A stretch of DNA of 64,000 bases from JBBQZU01 sp041749535 (GCA_041749535.1 JBGTBE010000099.1:1-64000), one strand, 5' to 3'; counted from the stretch's first letter, positions 26,256-35,570 are shown. Made by a program: numbers and translations. Notes: generated by a model not told the origin, from the letters alone.

Positions 26256-26350
26256 TAAAAAAAGACCCACCTCGTTAGGTGGGTCAGCTTTAATTAACCA
26301 AATCATTTAAACCAATCCAGAGTAACCAACTCTGATGAATAAGATGCTTA
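26256..26350 (-). ncRNA. Candidate small RNA, copy 3
   Basis: The stem GACCCACC (26264-26271) with GGTGGGTC (26278-26285) is followed on the minus strand by seven T, a textbook terminator. It also lies about 140 bases past the stop of the decarboxylase gene and may end that transcript. The conserved block has CAGAGTTGG instead of CAGAGCTGG. Confidence 0.45.
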
Positions 26351-26427
26351 TGCAGATTGTTTGTCAAAGATTGTGCCAAATGCAAAAATTGAGAACAGCT
26401 CTTTTAAAACTTAATAATTGATTGGAA

Positions 26428-27861
26428 TTATTTCAAGAGCGCCATTTCGGCAAGGACGTCTGAACCTGTGCTCTCAAATTGATCGAAGAACCGGTCTAGA
26501 TCGGAAGTATTGAGATCGGGATTGAGTAGAATAAGGCGAATAGACAGGCCTTTGTCCAACCTGCAATAGTTTACCATTGACTTGCCTTCATGTACGAGTC
26601 TGTAGCGAATCTTTTCATTCAGCACATCTGCATTGACGCCCTGTGGTGTCTTGTAGCGGAAATTGACATTTAAGGTCTGCGTGGTGAACATCATTTCCAG
26701 GTGCTCACTTTTCTCAACTCTGGCGGTGGCATATGCAGCGAGTGAAAAAAGTTTCTCTATTCGTTGGGCATATCCTCGGTCTCCAAAATATTTCCATGCG
26801 AGCCAGAGTTTAAGTGAGTCCACCCTTCTGCCACATTGCAATGATGCTGGACCTAAATCGTAGGCCGCATCTTCATTGTCATGGTAAATATAATCTGCAT
26901 CATAGCTTTGAATTTCTTCCCGCATCACTTTTGTGTCCCTTACCAATAGGGCTGAGCAGATGAGGGGTATATTCATCATCTTGTGTGGATTCCACGAAAA
27001 TGAATCTGCAAACTCGAGTCCTTTAAACATCCACCTACGCTGCTCACTCAATATGATGCTTCCTCCCCATGAGCCGTCTACGTGGTGCCATAGTTGATGC
27101 TTGCGGGCTACATTCGAAATTTCGTCAATGGCATCGAAGGATCCAGTCTCAGTAGTACCCAATGTGGAACAGATCATAAAGGGAATCATTCCTTTCTGGC
27201 GGGTTTCTGCAATGGCTTCTTCAAGCTGAGGGCCTCGCATACGACCATTCTCATCAATTTTCACCTTCACCACGCCATTCTGTCCGATGCCAATGGTATT
27301 GGCTCCTTTCAACATGGAGAAGTGGCTGCGCTCAGAAACGAGAATTGCGGGCTTGGGCAGTGAAGTTATTCCATCGTGCTTGGCCTGATTAAACATGTTG
27401 TTTCGCGCAAGCAACATGGCCACCATATTGGTATTGCTGCCTCCTGTTAGCAGCGAACCTGTGCCCGTTTTCCATCCGGTATAGCTTACCATCTTATCTA
27501 TGAGCGCAATCTCCATCAAGGTAGCCACAGGCGCAACTTCATAAGTATACATGCTCGTGTTGGTAAGTGCGGTAATAACCTCACCCACGAAGCCGGGAAA
27601 ATTGAACCCACCGAACAGCTGATTGACGTACGCGGGATGTGCTGTCTTTACTGCGTACTTCAGGTATTTATGAATTTCTTCAAGCAATACTTCATCCCCG
27701 CCCTCGGCATCTGAGATGGTGAGATTTAGCTCTTTTTCCAGTGTTTTGGGATCGCGGTATTCCAGCACTGGTAAATTGCTGTTTTCGCTGTTCTTAATCC
27801 AATCATTGATCAAATTAAAAACTTCCTTGAGTAATGCTTGCTGAGACTGGGAATATGCCAT
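26428..27861 (-). CDS. PLP-dependent group II amino-acid decarboxylase
   Basis: This encodes 477 residues. The PLP-binding Lys lies in FSWNPHKMMNIP, and the cofactor-contacting HVDGSWGG (usually HVDAAWGG) precedes it by about 40 residues. LLTGGSNTNMVAMLLAR matches the phosphate-binding region. The layout fits glutamate/aromatic amino-acid/cysteine-sulfinate decarboxylases; which amino acid is used cannot be read from the sequence. It is cytoplasmic and monocistronic, with a TATCTTTG promoter box upstream and the triple hairpin region downstream. Confidence 0.87.
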   Translation of the reverse strand: MAYSQSQQALLKEVFNLINDWIKNSENSNLPVLEYRDPKTLEKELNLTISDAEGGDEVLLEEIHKYLKYAVKTAHPAYVNQLFGGFNFPGFVGEVITALTNTSMYTYEVAPVATLMEIALIDKMVSYTGWKTGTGSLLTGGSNTNMVAMLLARNNMFNQAKHDGITSLPKPAILVSERSHFSMLKGANTIGIGQNGVVKVKIDENGRMRGPQLEEAIAETRQKGMIPFMICSTLGTTETGSFDAIDEISNVARKHQLWHHVDGSWGGSIILSEQRRWMFKGLEFADSFSWNPHKMMNIPLICSALLVRDTKVMREEIQSYDADYIYHDNEDAAYDLGPASLQCGRRVDSLKLWLAWKYFGDRGYAQRIEKLFSLAAYATARVEKSEHLEMMFTTQTLNVNFRYKTPQGVNADVLNEKIRYRLVHEGKSMVNYCRLDKGLSIRLILLNPDLNTSDLDRFFDQFESTGSDVLAEMALLK

Positions 27862-27896
27862 AATAAATGGGCTGCTGCCTTTTCATTTCAGGGGCG

Positions 27897-27904
27897 CAAA
27901 GATA
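27897..27904 (-). promoter_or_regulatory. TAnnTTTG box of the decarboxylase gene
   Basis: The minus strand reads TATCTTTG, 35 bases before the ATG at 27861. It is an exact -7 match with no standard -33 TTG. Confidence 0.5.
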
Positions 27905-27919
27905 CGATCTTTTTCAAGT

Positions 27920-30061
27920 TCATGGCGTATCCTCCCTCCATATGAATCGTTGCTGGGTAAGGTGGTAATACTGCTGAGTACCCTGAAAATCTTCAAATAA
28001 GATTGTATTACTATCAATGATCTCAGCTGCTTTGTATTCCAAAGGCACCCTGATGAGACCTTCCCGGTTTATCAGCCCATAGGCGGTATCGGCGACGAGG
28101 CAAAGTGAGTCCAAACATTTCAGGTACTTATAAGACTCATTGAACATTGCCTTACCTTCCTTATCTATAAGCGTGTACAGCCCTTTAAAGGAAACCAAAG
28201 CCAGACTGTCCATAAAAGGTTCTGCAATGTCATACTTATACGGTATCGCAAGTTTCAGCGATTTATCGGCATAGCCCCAAAGGTTCTTTTTCTTCACTGG
28301 AATGAGCCCACTAGATGCGTACAAAAGGTCGTCGAAAATTGCGGGCACTATCTTCTTGCCTGTGGTGTCAATAACACCGGTTTTTACAACATTCTTCTCT
28401 TTTTGGTACACTTTTGCAAATCCACCAATGAACTTTGATTGAAGCAAAGCGGTCTGATCATAATCATAGATGAAATCAACTGCTGTATCTGCATTGGCTG
28501 TTATAAATCCGTACTTGCCTGCCTGAGCAGCCAGGTAGTAGCCTTCAGAAAATTCACCAATATTGGCATATTGCACAGGAGCAATGAGTTTTCCATCCCT
28601 ACCAATCAAACCGTAAAGACCGTCTTTTCTCACCCTGCTGCTTTCATGCCCCTGAAAAGGTTCTATCCAGTCGTACACGAAGTCTATCACCGTGTTCCCA
28701 AGAGAATCGATGGCACCCTGTAATCCCTCACGCTGAACAATGGCCCTTCCATTGTGAAAATCTCCGGCTTCATCAAACTCAAATGCGATAGCAGCTTTTC
28801 CACGGCTATTCACGTAACCAAATTGTCCATCTCTTGATGCATAAGCGAATCCTTCACTAAACTCTCCGCACTCCTCGTACTCAGGGCGCAGCACCCACTT
28901 GCCAAGACGGTTCATAAGCCCTACCTTCCCTCCCACTTCCACTGCGGCATAACCGTTCTTGAAGGAGTACGCCTCGTCAAAATCACTTTCACTTAATTCT
29001 TTCCCATCCTTGCCTATAAAATTTGCCATGTCTCCTTTGCCTACCAGTGCCAAATTCTCTGAGAATGGCTCGCACCAATCGTAGGCTGGTTCGATCCGCA
29101 TCACACCTTTCTCGTCAATAAAACCCCACTTACCACCAGTTCGCGCCGGATAAAAAGTGGTTGCCAAAAGATTGAATTCCTGTTGCAACTCTTCTATAAA
29201 TGGATAATCAGGATACTTCAGTGTAAAAGCTGCAATGGCTTTGGGTGTCATGCTACCTATTTCTAGCGCGTAGATGTTTCTCCATGCCTCATTCGCAAAC
29301 CTGTTCCCTTCATTCTCTTCGATGAAAAGCAGGTACACTTCTGGGGTACCCGCCTTTGTGAATCTTTGAAAAATTTCGCGCTCTGCCCTCTCCCTGTAAG
29401 GGTTTTCAGGATGCTCCCTGATAAATAGCCTGTATGAATCGAGCTCTCCGGAAACGGTCATCTCCTCATAAATGCTCAAATCAAGCAGTTCGCGGGCTTC
29501 ATCTTGCTGCAGTGCTTCGGGGTAGGTATCAATAAAATACTGGTAAGCTGCGGATGTATGTTCTTCTACTGCTATTGCAAATGCCAACGAATCAAGCTGA
29601 AGAGATGCTTTTTTTAATAACCCAGGGGTGTAGTGGGATTGAATATAATCAACCCATACCGAAGTATCAGCTTTGCTAAGCGCCACTGCATAAGCAAGTG
29701 AGTCTACGTGATAGACCTGTACGTGAATGCTGGCACTATCAATGCCTGCAGCAGCATAGGCAGCTTTTCGCTTTTCGTCGAGCCCAGTGTACATTTCTCT
29801 GGCAACGCTGATGTACTTGAGTGATGAATCAAGATTTGTAAAGGGATTGTCGCTCCTGCTGTATATAAGACTCAATCCGTAACCTGCGGGTACCGGATCT
29901 TTCTTAAAAGATTTGTAGAATCCATCTTTGGCACTGAAGTAATTATACACTTCAAGGCTCTCAAAAGACTTTCCCAAAACACCCTTCAGCTGTGCTTCAA
30001 CACAAGTCGAAACGCAAAAGAAAAGCGCAAGAAAAGTAAATTTCAGTAATTGATTGATCAT
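27920..30061 (-). CDS. WG-repeat exported protein
   Basis: This encodes 713 residues. Residues 1-23 are a signal peptide (ALFFCVSTCVEAQ). Residues 60-300 are helical, Tyr-rich repeats. From about 300 to 700 run at least eight WG-type repeats with the pattern GKWGFIDEKGVMRIEPAYDW, FSENLALVG, each about 45-50 residues. The repeats form beta-rich modules thought to mediate protein contact. It is probably periplasmic or envelope-associated. It lies 32 bases after an exported TPR-like protein gene, so the two make an operon. Confidence 0.85.
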   Translation of the reverse strand: MINQLLKFTFLALFFCVSTCVEAQLKGVLGKSFESLEVYNYFSAKDGFYKSFKKDPVPAGYGLSLIYSRSDNPFTNLDSSLKYISVAREMYTGLDEKRKAAYAAAGIDSASIHVQVYHVDSLAYAVALSKADTSVWVDYIQSHYTPGLLKKASLQLDSLAFAIAVEEHTSAAYQYFIDTYPEALQQDEARELLDLSIYEEMTVSGELDSYRLFIREHPENPYRERAEREIFQRFTKAGTPEVYLLFIEENEGNRFANEAWRNIYALEIGSMTPKAIAAFTLKYPDYPFIEELQQEFNLLATTFYPARTGGKWGFIDEKGVMRIEPAYDWCEPFSENLALVGKGDMANFIGKDGKELSESDFDEAYSFKNGYAAVEVGGKVGLMNRLGKWVLRPEYEECGEFSEGFAYASRDGQFGYVNSRGKAAIAFEFDEAGDFHNGRAIVQREGLQGAIDSLGNTVIDFVYDWIEPFQGHESSRVRKDGLYGLIGRDGKLIAPVQYANIGEFSEGYYLAAQAGKYGFITANADTAVDFIYDYDQTALLQSKFIGGFAKVYQKEKNVVKTGVIDTTGKKIVPAIFDDLLYASSGLIPVKKKNLWGYADKSLKLAIPYKYDIAEPFMDSLALVSFKGLYTLIDKEGKAMFNESYKYLKCLDSLCLVADTAYGLINREGLIRVPLEYKAAEIIDSNTILFEDFQGTQQYYHLTQQRFIWREDTP

Positions 30062-30093
30062 CTAAGCTGAGGACTTGCCTAAGAGCAATGCGT

Positions 30094-30831
30094 CTATTTG
30101 GCGCGGCGTACAAGCATATCGTATTCGCTGTCGCCGGCGAGCACTGCTTCTGCGAGCTGCAGGGTAACCCTGGCTGAATCCCGCATTCCTGCTTCCAGAA
30201 GATAGTCACTGTAGCGAACCACGCCTTCGCGCAGTATTTTCTTATCGCCTGAGCTCAACCCTTCCATATTCACAGTATGCATAAGTCTACCAGCTTCTTT
30301 TAGCGCGATACTTGCTTCCATTGCAGCCTTCATTTGATGCAGGCAATATCCCAACATAAATCTTGCTCCAATATCTTCAGGATCAAATTTGCAAATGGCA
30401 TCATAATATCGCTTTGCCCTTGAGTATTTCTGGTCTGACATCAATCCGGCAGCTTCGCCCATAGCTGCCTTCTTCAGTTCATCAAAGAACAATTCATTTT
30501 CCCTGAAGAGGGTGCCATCAGGATCTTTCTTGCGGTATTTTGAAGCCCACTTCAGTGAACTGGTAAAGGCTTTTTCCGGTGGGTAATCTTTCGCGTATTC
30601 TTCTTGAAGGCTTATTTCATAATAGGCCTTGGATAGGTATAAGTATGGTGTTGGGTCCTTGCGGGTATCATCATTGGCGAGATACTTCTCTCCTTTTGTA
30701 ATCAGTTTTTCGTACTTCTCATCCATGTATAGGTTTCGAAGATCTTCAAATAGTTCGTCCTTCTGAGCGTTGCAGAGTAGGGACATGCAGATGAGTGCAA
30801 TCAGAATACTTATTCGTTTGTTCAAGTCCAT
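30094..30831 (-). CDS. Exported TPR-like protein
   Basis: This encodes 245 residues. A signal peptide covers residues 1-22 (ALICMSLLCNAQ). The mature chain is helical, with TPR-like pairs such as KYLANDDTRKDPTPYLYLSKAYYEI and AICKFDPEDIGARFMLGYCLHQM. I do not recognise a specific family. It is the first gene of an operon with the WG-repeat protein and has a good promoter box at 30862-30869. A scaffold role in the periplasm with its neighbour is inferred only. Confidence 0.72.
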   Translation of the reverse strand: MDLNKRISILIALICMSLLCNAQKDELFEDLRNLYMDEKYEKLITKGEKYLANDDTRKDPTPYLYLSKAYYEISLQEEYAKDYPPEKAFTSSLKWASKYRKKDPDGTLFRENELFFDELKKAAMGEAAGLMSDQKYSRAKRYYDAICKFDPEDIGARFMLGYCLHQMKAAMEASIALKEAGRLMHTVNMEGLSSGDKKILREGVVRYSDYLLEAGMRDSARVTLQLAEAVLAGDSEYDMLVRRAK

Positions 30832-30861
30832 CTTTGTAGGTTTGATTTACCTTTGAGTCAC

Positions 30862-30869
30862 CAAATATA
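30862..30869 (-). promoter_or_regulatory. Promoter of the TPR/WG operon
   Basis: The minus strand reads TATATTTG (exact -7 box). TTTTTG lies 23 bases farther upstream as a possible -33 element, slightly wider than usual. The ATG is at 30831. Confidence 0.6.
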
Positions 30870-30942
30870 GTACCTAAATGTTGCGCTCGCTTCAAAAATT
30901 GAATATTCACACAGGAATGGATTACCCAAACAGGACCCAATA

Positions 30943-31647
30943 ATGCGTATCGACATACTCACAGGATTGCCAAATTTGCTACACAGCCCCCTGAATGACA
31001 GCATTGTAAAGCGATCTCAAACCAAAGGCATTACAGAAATACTTGTACATGACTTGCGTGAATACAGCACCAACAAACACAAAACGATAGACGACTACGC
31101 CTATGGTGGCGGAGCGGGAATGGTAATGCTTTGCGAACCAATTGCCGCCTGCATTGAAAAGCTGAAATCTGAGCGCACCTACGATGAAGTAATCTATATG
31201 AGTCCTGATGGGGAGACCTTTAACCAACGCATGGCCAACACCTTGAGCCGGTGCAAGAATATTATCTTGCTTTGTGGGCACTATAAAGGGGTGGACCAAC
31301 GCATTCGCGACCACTACATCACGTGCGAAATTTCCATAGGCGACTATGTGCTCAGCGGTGGTGAGCTGGCTGCGGCAGTAGTTGCAGATGCCATCATCAG
31401 GCTGCTCCCCGGGGTGCTCAATGACGAAACGTCGGCGCTTACAGACTCCTTTCAGGACGATTTGCTGGCCCCTCCCGTATACACCAGACCAGCGGAGTTC
31501 AAGGGTCTAAAAGTGCCAGATATTCTCCTTTCGGGAAATGACCGTGCGGTGGATGAATGGAGAATGGACCAGGCCATGGCGCGAACCCGAAATAAACGAC
31601 CTGATCTTTGGGCAAAATTCACCCGAAATCAAGAAGATGAAATATAA
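30943..31647 (+). CDS. trmD: tRNA (guanine37-N1)-methyltransferase
   Basis: This encodes 234 residues. TrmD methylates G37 of tRNAs to keep the reading frame. Characteristic segments are MRIDILTGLP at the start, YGGGAGMVMLCEPI, and the trefoil-knot SAM site LLCGHYKGVDQRIRDHY followed by ISIGDYVLSGGELAA. Length is usual for the family. It is followed 78 bases later by rplS, the standard trmD-rplS linkage. The promoter should lie in the short divergent region shared with the TPR/WG operon. Confidence 0.96.
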   Translation: MRIDILTGLPNLLHSPLNDSIVKRSQTKGITEILVHDLREYSTNKHKTIDDYAYGGGAGMVMLCEPIAACIEKLKSERTYDEVIYMSPDGETFNQRMANTLSRCKNIILLCGHYKGVDQRIRDHYITCEISIGDYVLSGGELAAAVVADAIIRLLPGVLNDETSALTDSFQDDLLAPPVYTRPAEFKGLKVPDILLSGNDRAVDEWRMDQAMARTRNKRPDLWAKFTRNQEDEI

Positions 31648-31725
31648 GTTGGTGATTTATGAAAATGTAAAAATAGTTTCGTAATATTGCAGCCCGAAAT
31701 TTTAGGGTTTTCAATACCAACCGTC

Positions 31726-32085
31726 ATGGACATTTTAAGACAACTTAGCGAGCAACTTACACCGGTAGTAGAGCATTCAGCCTTCAAAGCTGGCGATACA
31801 GTGACCGTGCATTATAAAATCAAAGAAGGTAACAAAGAGCGCATCCAGCAATTTCAGGGTGTGGTAATTCAGCGCCGTGGCATTGGCCCAACTGAAACGT
31901 TTACCGTAAGAAAAATTTCTAGTGGTGTAGGTGTGGAACGTATTATTCCCGTTTGCTCTCCCTTTATCGATAAGATTGAAGTAAACAAAAGAGGCGCTGT
32001 ACGCAGAGCACGCATTTTCTACTTGCGCGACCTTCGTGGAAAGGCTTCTCGTATCAAGGAGCGCAGATATTCAACCAACTCATAA
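31726..32085 (+). CDS. rplS: 50S ribosomal protein L19
   Basis: This encodes 119 residues from ATG 31726, giving the usual MDILRQLSEQL start. An earlier in-frame start at 31687 adds 13 residues unlike the family. The core FKAGDTVTVHYKIKEGNKERIQQFQGVVI (in part) and RRGIGPTETFTVRKISSGVGVERI is unmistakable. L19 sits at the subunit interface. It is co-linear with trmD and ends at a perfect intrinsic terminator. Confidence 0.97.
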   Translation: MDILRQLSEQLTPVVEHSAFKAGDTVTVHYKIKEGNKERIQQFQGVVIQRRGIGPTETFTVRKISSGVGVERIIPVCSPFIDKIEVNKRGAVRRARIFYLRDLRGKASRIKERRYSTNS

Positions 32086-32107
32086 TTGCATCGCATACCA
32101 AATTCAG

Positions 32108-32133
32108 GCCGGCATACGTTGCCGGCTTTTTTT
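32108..32133 (+). terminator. Terminator of trmD-rplS
   Basis: GCCGGC (32108-32113) pairs with GCCGGC (32121-32126) around a seven-base loop, followed by seven T. Confidence 0.9.
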
Positions 32134-32152
32134 GTTTGATCCCGCCGTGCTA

Positions 32153-33319
32153 TTATTCCTTATAGAAACTTAGTCCTTCCAAGTCTATCAGATGCACATC
32201 GGCGTAGTAGAAGTGCAGAATATCCGCATATGTAAATCCGAGCTCAGCCATTCTTATGGCCCCTTCCTGACTCAAGCCGGTGCCATGCCCAAAACCCCTG
32301 CCTACAAAACGCAGAGAATCACCTTCAGATTTAATATCGAAGTACGTGGAGTTTAGCTTCCAGTCTTTCCTGATTTCTTTGAGTGGAATTTTGAAAATGG
32401 GATCTAAAAAATAAATCTGTCTGCTCGGTTGTTCATATGCAGTGGCCAGTTCCTTCAATAGTACATCGTTTGACTTGTATCCATATTTCTCTTCAAGATA
32501 TTTTAGCCAGGCTTCCTTACTAATGGCAACCTTCCAGTGATAGTGCGCCCCAAAGTGCGAAAATTCATCTTTCCTTGGCAGGAGATAGGGCAAAGCCAGC
32601 GTCCACACGGCATCGCTGCTTACGGTTTCACCACCGCTGTTGCTATGGAATGCGGCAGTGATCAATTTCATTTCACTATCCACGAGTACTTTCCCTTTTG
32701 TAAAGTCCACAGCTTCGAGAATCTCAGGCACCCACCTGCACTTCCCATGGTATACCTGGCAGTCCACCAGATCGTTGAGGTTGAAGCCTTCATGCAAGTG
32801 CTTTCGGGCATTGCTCAGAGCGTACGTTCGGGAGATTACCGATTGTACCTTATAAAATTCCAGTTCCCTGTCCTTACCAGTTTCAGCTTCTACCACGCCC
32901 GCCACATACTTCTCCAGGTTTACGTGGTTGATCAGTTTCAAGACTTTCACATTCGGGGTGATGAGCAGATCGTCGTCATAAACGCGCTCATCCTTGGCGG
33001 GCCTAAGTACGAAAAGCCTGAAGACTCCATCATCTTCTCGCGCTTTGAAATGGATGGTTTTATAAACACCTACCACCCTTCCGGGAACGCTCAATTCCAG
33101 GCGATCACCCTTGTGCACCACTGCTGCCCTCTCGCGCGCCCTTAGGGTAACTACAGAAATTCCGTCGGCCACAATATTGTACACACCAAACTCTACAATA
33201 AGCTGAATAGCTGCAGGTTTTACAGGTCCAAGAATGCCTATTTTAATGGTCGAAAGTCCTTGTGCCGAAAGGTTGAGTCCAACTACAGAAAACAACAACA
33301 CCGTGACAAGTCGAATCAT
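32153..33319 (-). CDS. SpoIID/LytB-domain protein
   Basis: This encodes 388 residues with a signal peptide (residues 1-19, ending LSAQ). A SpoIID-type core is visible at about 135-370: VNLEKYVAGVVEAETGKDRELEF (in part), the HSNSGGETVSSDAVW segment, and GRGFGHGTGLSQEGAIRMAELG near the end. SpoIID enzymes are lytic transglycosylases acting on peptidoglycan glycan strands; in non-sporulating Bacteroidota they are thought to act on the cell wall. The catalytic Glu is probably in AETGKD (inference). It is convergent with rplS. Confidence 0.88.
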   Translation of the reverse strand: MIRLVTVLLFSVVGLNLSAQGLSTIKIGILGPVKPAAIQLIVEFGVYNIVADGISVVTLRARERAAVVHKGDRLELSVPGRVVGVYKTIHFKAREDDGVFRLFVLRPAKDERVYDDDLLITPNVKVLKLINHVNLEKYVAGVVEAETGKDRELEFYKVQSVISRTYALSNARKHLHEGFNLNDLVDCQVYHGKCRWVPEILEAVDFTKGKVLVDSEMKLITAAFHSNSGGETVSSDAVWTLALPYLLPRKDEFSHFGAHYHWKVAISKEAWLKYLEEKYGYKSNDVLLKELATAYEQPSRQIYFLDPIFKIPLKEIRKDWKLNSTYFDIKSEGDSLRFVGRGFGHGTGLSQEGAIRMAELGFTYADILHFYYADVHLIDLEGLSFYKE

Positions 33320-33358
33320 AGCCCGAAAGTATAGAGAAGAGTTTTCGTGAAAACCTGA

Positions 33359-34477
33359 TCAGCGCAGTTTTTTCAACATGATGCTGGCTGTATTCTCAGC
33401 GGCACCTGCTCCTCCAAGCTTTTGGCTCAATGCCCTGTATTCTGTATGCAAATGTTGCCTGTACGCATTGTCTTCACATAGCTTCTTGAGCTCTTCAACC
33501 AGCGTCTTCTCGTTCAGCTCATCCTGAATAAGTTCGCGCACCACCTCTCGATCCATGATTAGATTCACCAATGAAATATACTTCACCTTTACAAGCATGC
33601 GCGCAATCCGGTATGAAATGCCACCGCCTTTATAGCAAACTACCTGCGGAATATTGAAGAGCGCAGTTTCTAAGGTAGCTGTGCCAGAAGTAACCATTGC
33701 CGCATGGCTGTGAAACAGCAGTTCATAAGTAGCGCCTGATATTACCTTAACCGATTCTGAACCAATAAAGTTGGAATAGTACGATTCAAGCTGGGAAGGA
33801 GCTCCCGCAATAACGTACTGATATCCGGATACCCGCCGTGCTGCTGAGAGCATGATGGGCAACATTCTTGAAATTTCCTGCTTTCTACTTCCAGGAAGAA
33901 GAGCCACTATAGGATCTGGGCCAAGACCATATCTCTTTCCAAAATCTTCCCTACTTGCAAATGCCGGTGAGATGCGCTTCACCGCATCCAGGAGAGGATG
34001 GCCCACGAAGTGTACATCCATGCCATACTTCGCATAAAAATCTCGCTCAAATGGCAGGATCACAAACATCTCATCCACATTGGCCTTTATCTTATGTACC
34101 CTGTTTTCCTTCCAGGCCCATATCTGCGGAGATATATAATAGAAGACTTTGAAACCCCTTGTTTTCGCAAATGTTGCGATGCGCAGATTGAAACCCGGGT
34201 AGTCTACAAGGATTATCACATCCGGGTTGTATTCTGAGATATCTTCCTTGCACAGAGTGATGTTCCGCAGGATGGTGCGTAGGTTGGCCACTACTTCGGT
34301 GAAACCCATAAAAGCAAGATCCCGGTAGTGCTTCACCAGAACAGCACCTTCAGCAGCCATAAGGTCGCCGCCCCATGCGCGGATATCGGCCTGAGCATCC
34401 TGTTTTCTCAACGCGGCGATGAGTGCTGAAGCATGCAAATCGCCTGATGCTTCGCCGGCTATAATGTAATATTTCAT
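33359..34477 (-). CDS. lpxB: Lipid-A-disaccharide synthase
   Basis: This encodes 372 residues, a GT-B glycosyltransferase (GT19) joining UDP-2,3-diacylglucosamine and lipid X. Family marks are YIIAGEASGDLHASALIAAL at the start, YISPQIWAWKENRVHKIKANVD, FVGHPLLDAV, LLPGSRKQEISRMLPIML, and TSGTATLETALF near the C-terminus. Length is normal. Its ATG (34477) directly abuts the stop of the small membrane protein gene at 34478, so it is the third gene of the surE operon. Confidence 0.95.
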   Translation of the reverse strand: MKYYIIAGEASGDLHASALIAALRKQDAQADIRAWGGDLMAAEGAVLVKHYRDLAFMGFTEVVANLRTILRNITLCKEDISEYNPDVIILVDYPGFNLRIATFAKTRGFKVFYYISPQIWAWKENRVHKIKANVDEMFVILPFERDFYAKYGMDVHFVGHPLLDAVKRISPAFASREDFGKRYGLGPDPIVALLPGSRKQEISRMLPIMLSAARRVSGYQYVIAGAPSQLESYYSNFIGSESVKVISGATYELLFHSHAAMVTSGTATLETALFNIPQVVCYKGGGISYRIARMLVKVKYISLVNLIMDREVVRELIQDELNEKTLVEELKKLCEDNAYRQHLHTEYRALSQKLGGAGAAENTASIMLKKLR

Positions 34478-34786
34478 TTAGTAGGAGAAGCGCAAGTATA
34501 TCACAAGAGGAACATAAACGAAAAGTGCAGCGAGGACCCCACGCGCACTTTTAAGGCGATCTGACTTAATAAAAAACCAAAAAGGTATCAGGTTAATAAC
34601 CAGACTCAGCGATACAATACCAGACTGAAAAACCGGTGCTCCGAGAAAAATATCATTCACAAAGTATGACAAACTCCTGTGGTGGTAATAGGCCCAAAAA
34701 GCACCGTATAATACAAACCCAAACACAGGCAAAACAAAACCAACACCCATACCAATTAAGATATGATTCAAAGATTTAGTCTTCAT
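34478..34786 (-). CDS. Small membrane protein between surE and lpxB
   Basis: This encodes 102 residues with three to four hydrophobic segments (about 8-30, 45-68, 82-100) and few charged residues. I recognise no family. It overlaps the end of surE by 11 bases and abuts lpxB, so it is translated within that operon. A gene of this kind between surE and lpxB fits what I know of Bacteroidota; a role in lipid A or envelope biogenesis is a contextual guess. Confidence 0.7.
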   Translation of the reverse strand: MKTKSLNHILIGMGVGFVLPVFGFVLYGAFWAYYHHRSLSYFVNDIFLGAPVFQSGIVSLSLVINLIPFWFFIKSDRLKSARGVLAALFVYVPLVIYLRFSY

Positions 34787-35561
34787 AATTCCAGCTATTT
34801 AATACTCCCATGGCGTGGTATGCGGTAAGGTCATATTGAACGGGCACTACCGATACATAATTGTGGTCCAATGCCCAGATATCAGTATCCTCACCATGGT
34901 CTTCATTGTGAAGACTACCTGTAATCCAATAGTAATTTTTACCGGAAGGGTCTTGACGCATTTCAAAATCATCCTCCCACCATGCCTTAGCCTGCCGGCA
35001 AATTTTGATGCCCTTAATTTTATCTTTGGGTATAGCTGGAATATTCACGTTCAGACAGGTGCCAAGAGGCATACCGTTCTGAAGCACATTTCTGATCATA
35101 GTTCTGGCTATGTCTGCGGAAGCAGAAAAGTCAGCTACCCAACTATGGTCGAGCAATGAAAAACCTATAGAAGGAATGCCTTCCACAGCACCTTCGACTG
35201 CAGCCGACATGGTGCCGGAGTAAATTACATTGATGCTGTTATTTCCCCCGTGGTTGATACCTGACAAGAGCAAATCGGGGCGGCGCTTCAGAACGCGGTA
35301 TACAGCCAGTTTTACACAGTCAACCGGTGTACCTGAGCAGGCAAATTCACGCACATCTTCAGGTTCATTGTGCACTTCAGTAAGTCGAAGAATATTGTTC
35401 ACAGTTATGGCGTGACCCATACCGCTCTGCGGACTATCAGGAGCTACCACCCACACATCGCCAAACTCTCGCGCCACATCGATCAGGGTGCGTATTCCCC
35501 TCGCGGTTATTCCGTCATCATTGGTAACAAGTATTAGCGGGCGTTCTTTTTTGGCTGTCAT
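34776..35561 (-). CDS. surE: 5'/3'-nucleotidase SurE
   Basis: This encodes 261 residues from ATG 35561. The active-site Asp pair is in LVTNDDGITARGI, with further metal/phosphate residues in PDSPQSGMGHAIT and LLSGINHGGNNSINVIYSGTM. The longer frame starting at 35606 would begin upstream of the TAnnTTTG box (35571-35578) and is rejected. SurE dephosphorylates nucleoside monophosphates and short polyphosphates. It is the first gene of an operon with a small membrane protein and lpxB. Confidence 0.95.
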   Translation of the reverse strand: MTAKKERPLILVTNDDGITARGIRTLIDVAREFGDVWVVAPDSPQSGMGHAITVNNILRLTEVHNEPEDVREFACSGTPVDCVKLAVYRVLKRRPDLLLSGINHGGNNSINVIYSGTMSAAVEGAVEGIPSIGFSLLDHSWVADFSASADIARTMIRNVLQNGMPLGTCLNVNIPAIPKDKIKGIKICRQAKAWWEDDFEMRQDPSGKNYYWITGSLHNEDHGEDTDIWALDHNYVSVVPVQYDLTAYHAMGVLNSWNYED

Positions 35562-35570
35562 AATAGTTGG

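Larger units (their letters stand above)
25849..26350. repeat. Three tandem hairpin-bearing repeats, period about 200 bases
   Basis: Three copies start at 25849, 26056 and 26256. Each has a strong hairpin and then a conserved block of about 60 bases containing ACCAATYCAGAGTAACCA and GAATAAGATGCTT. The hairpin arms differ with compensating changes (ATCCCTGCC/GGCAGGGAT twice, GACCCACC/GGTGGGTC once), while the loops TCGTTA or AGGTTA stay similar. After copies 1 and 2 comes a shared TTGTGAWATTTTTTGAT; copy 3 has a degenerate form. No frame is open in all three, so this is not coding. Confidence 0.85.

Noticed and set aside
25849..26350. CRISPR-like spacing of repeats
   Set aside because: Only three copies with a ~200-base period, each with a terminator hairpin; no cas genes nearby. 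Not a CRISPR array.
32537..33145. 202-codon plus-strand open frame
   Set aside because: Antisense to the SpoIID-like gene.
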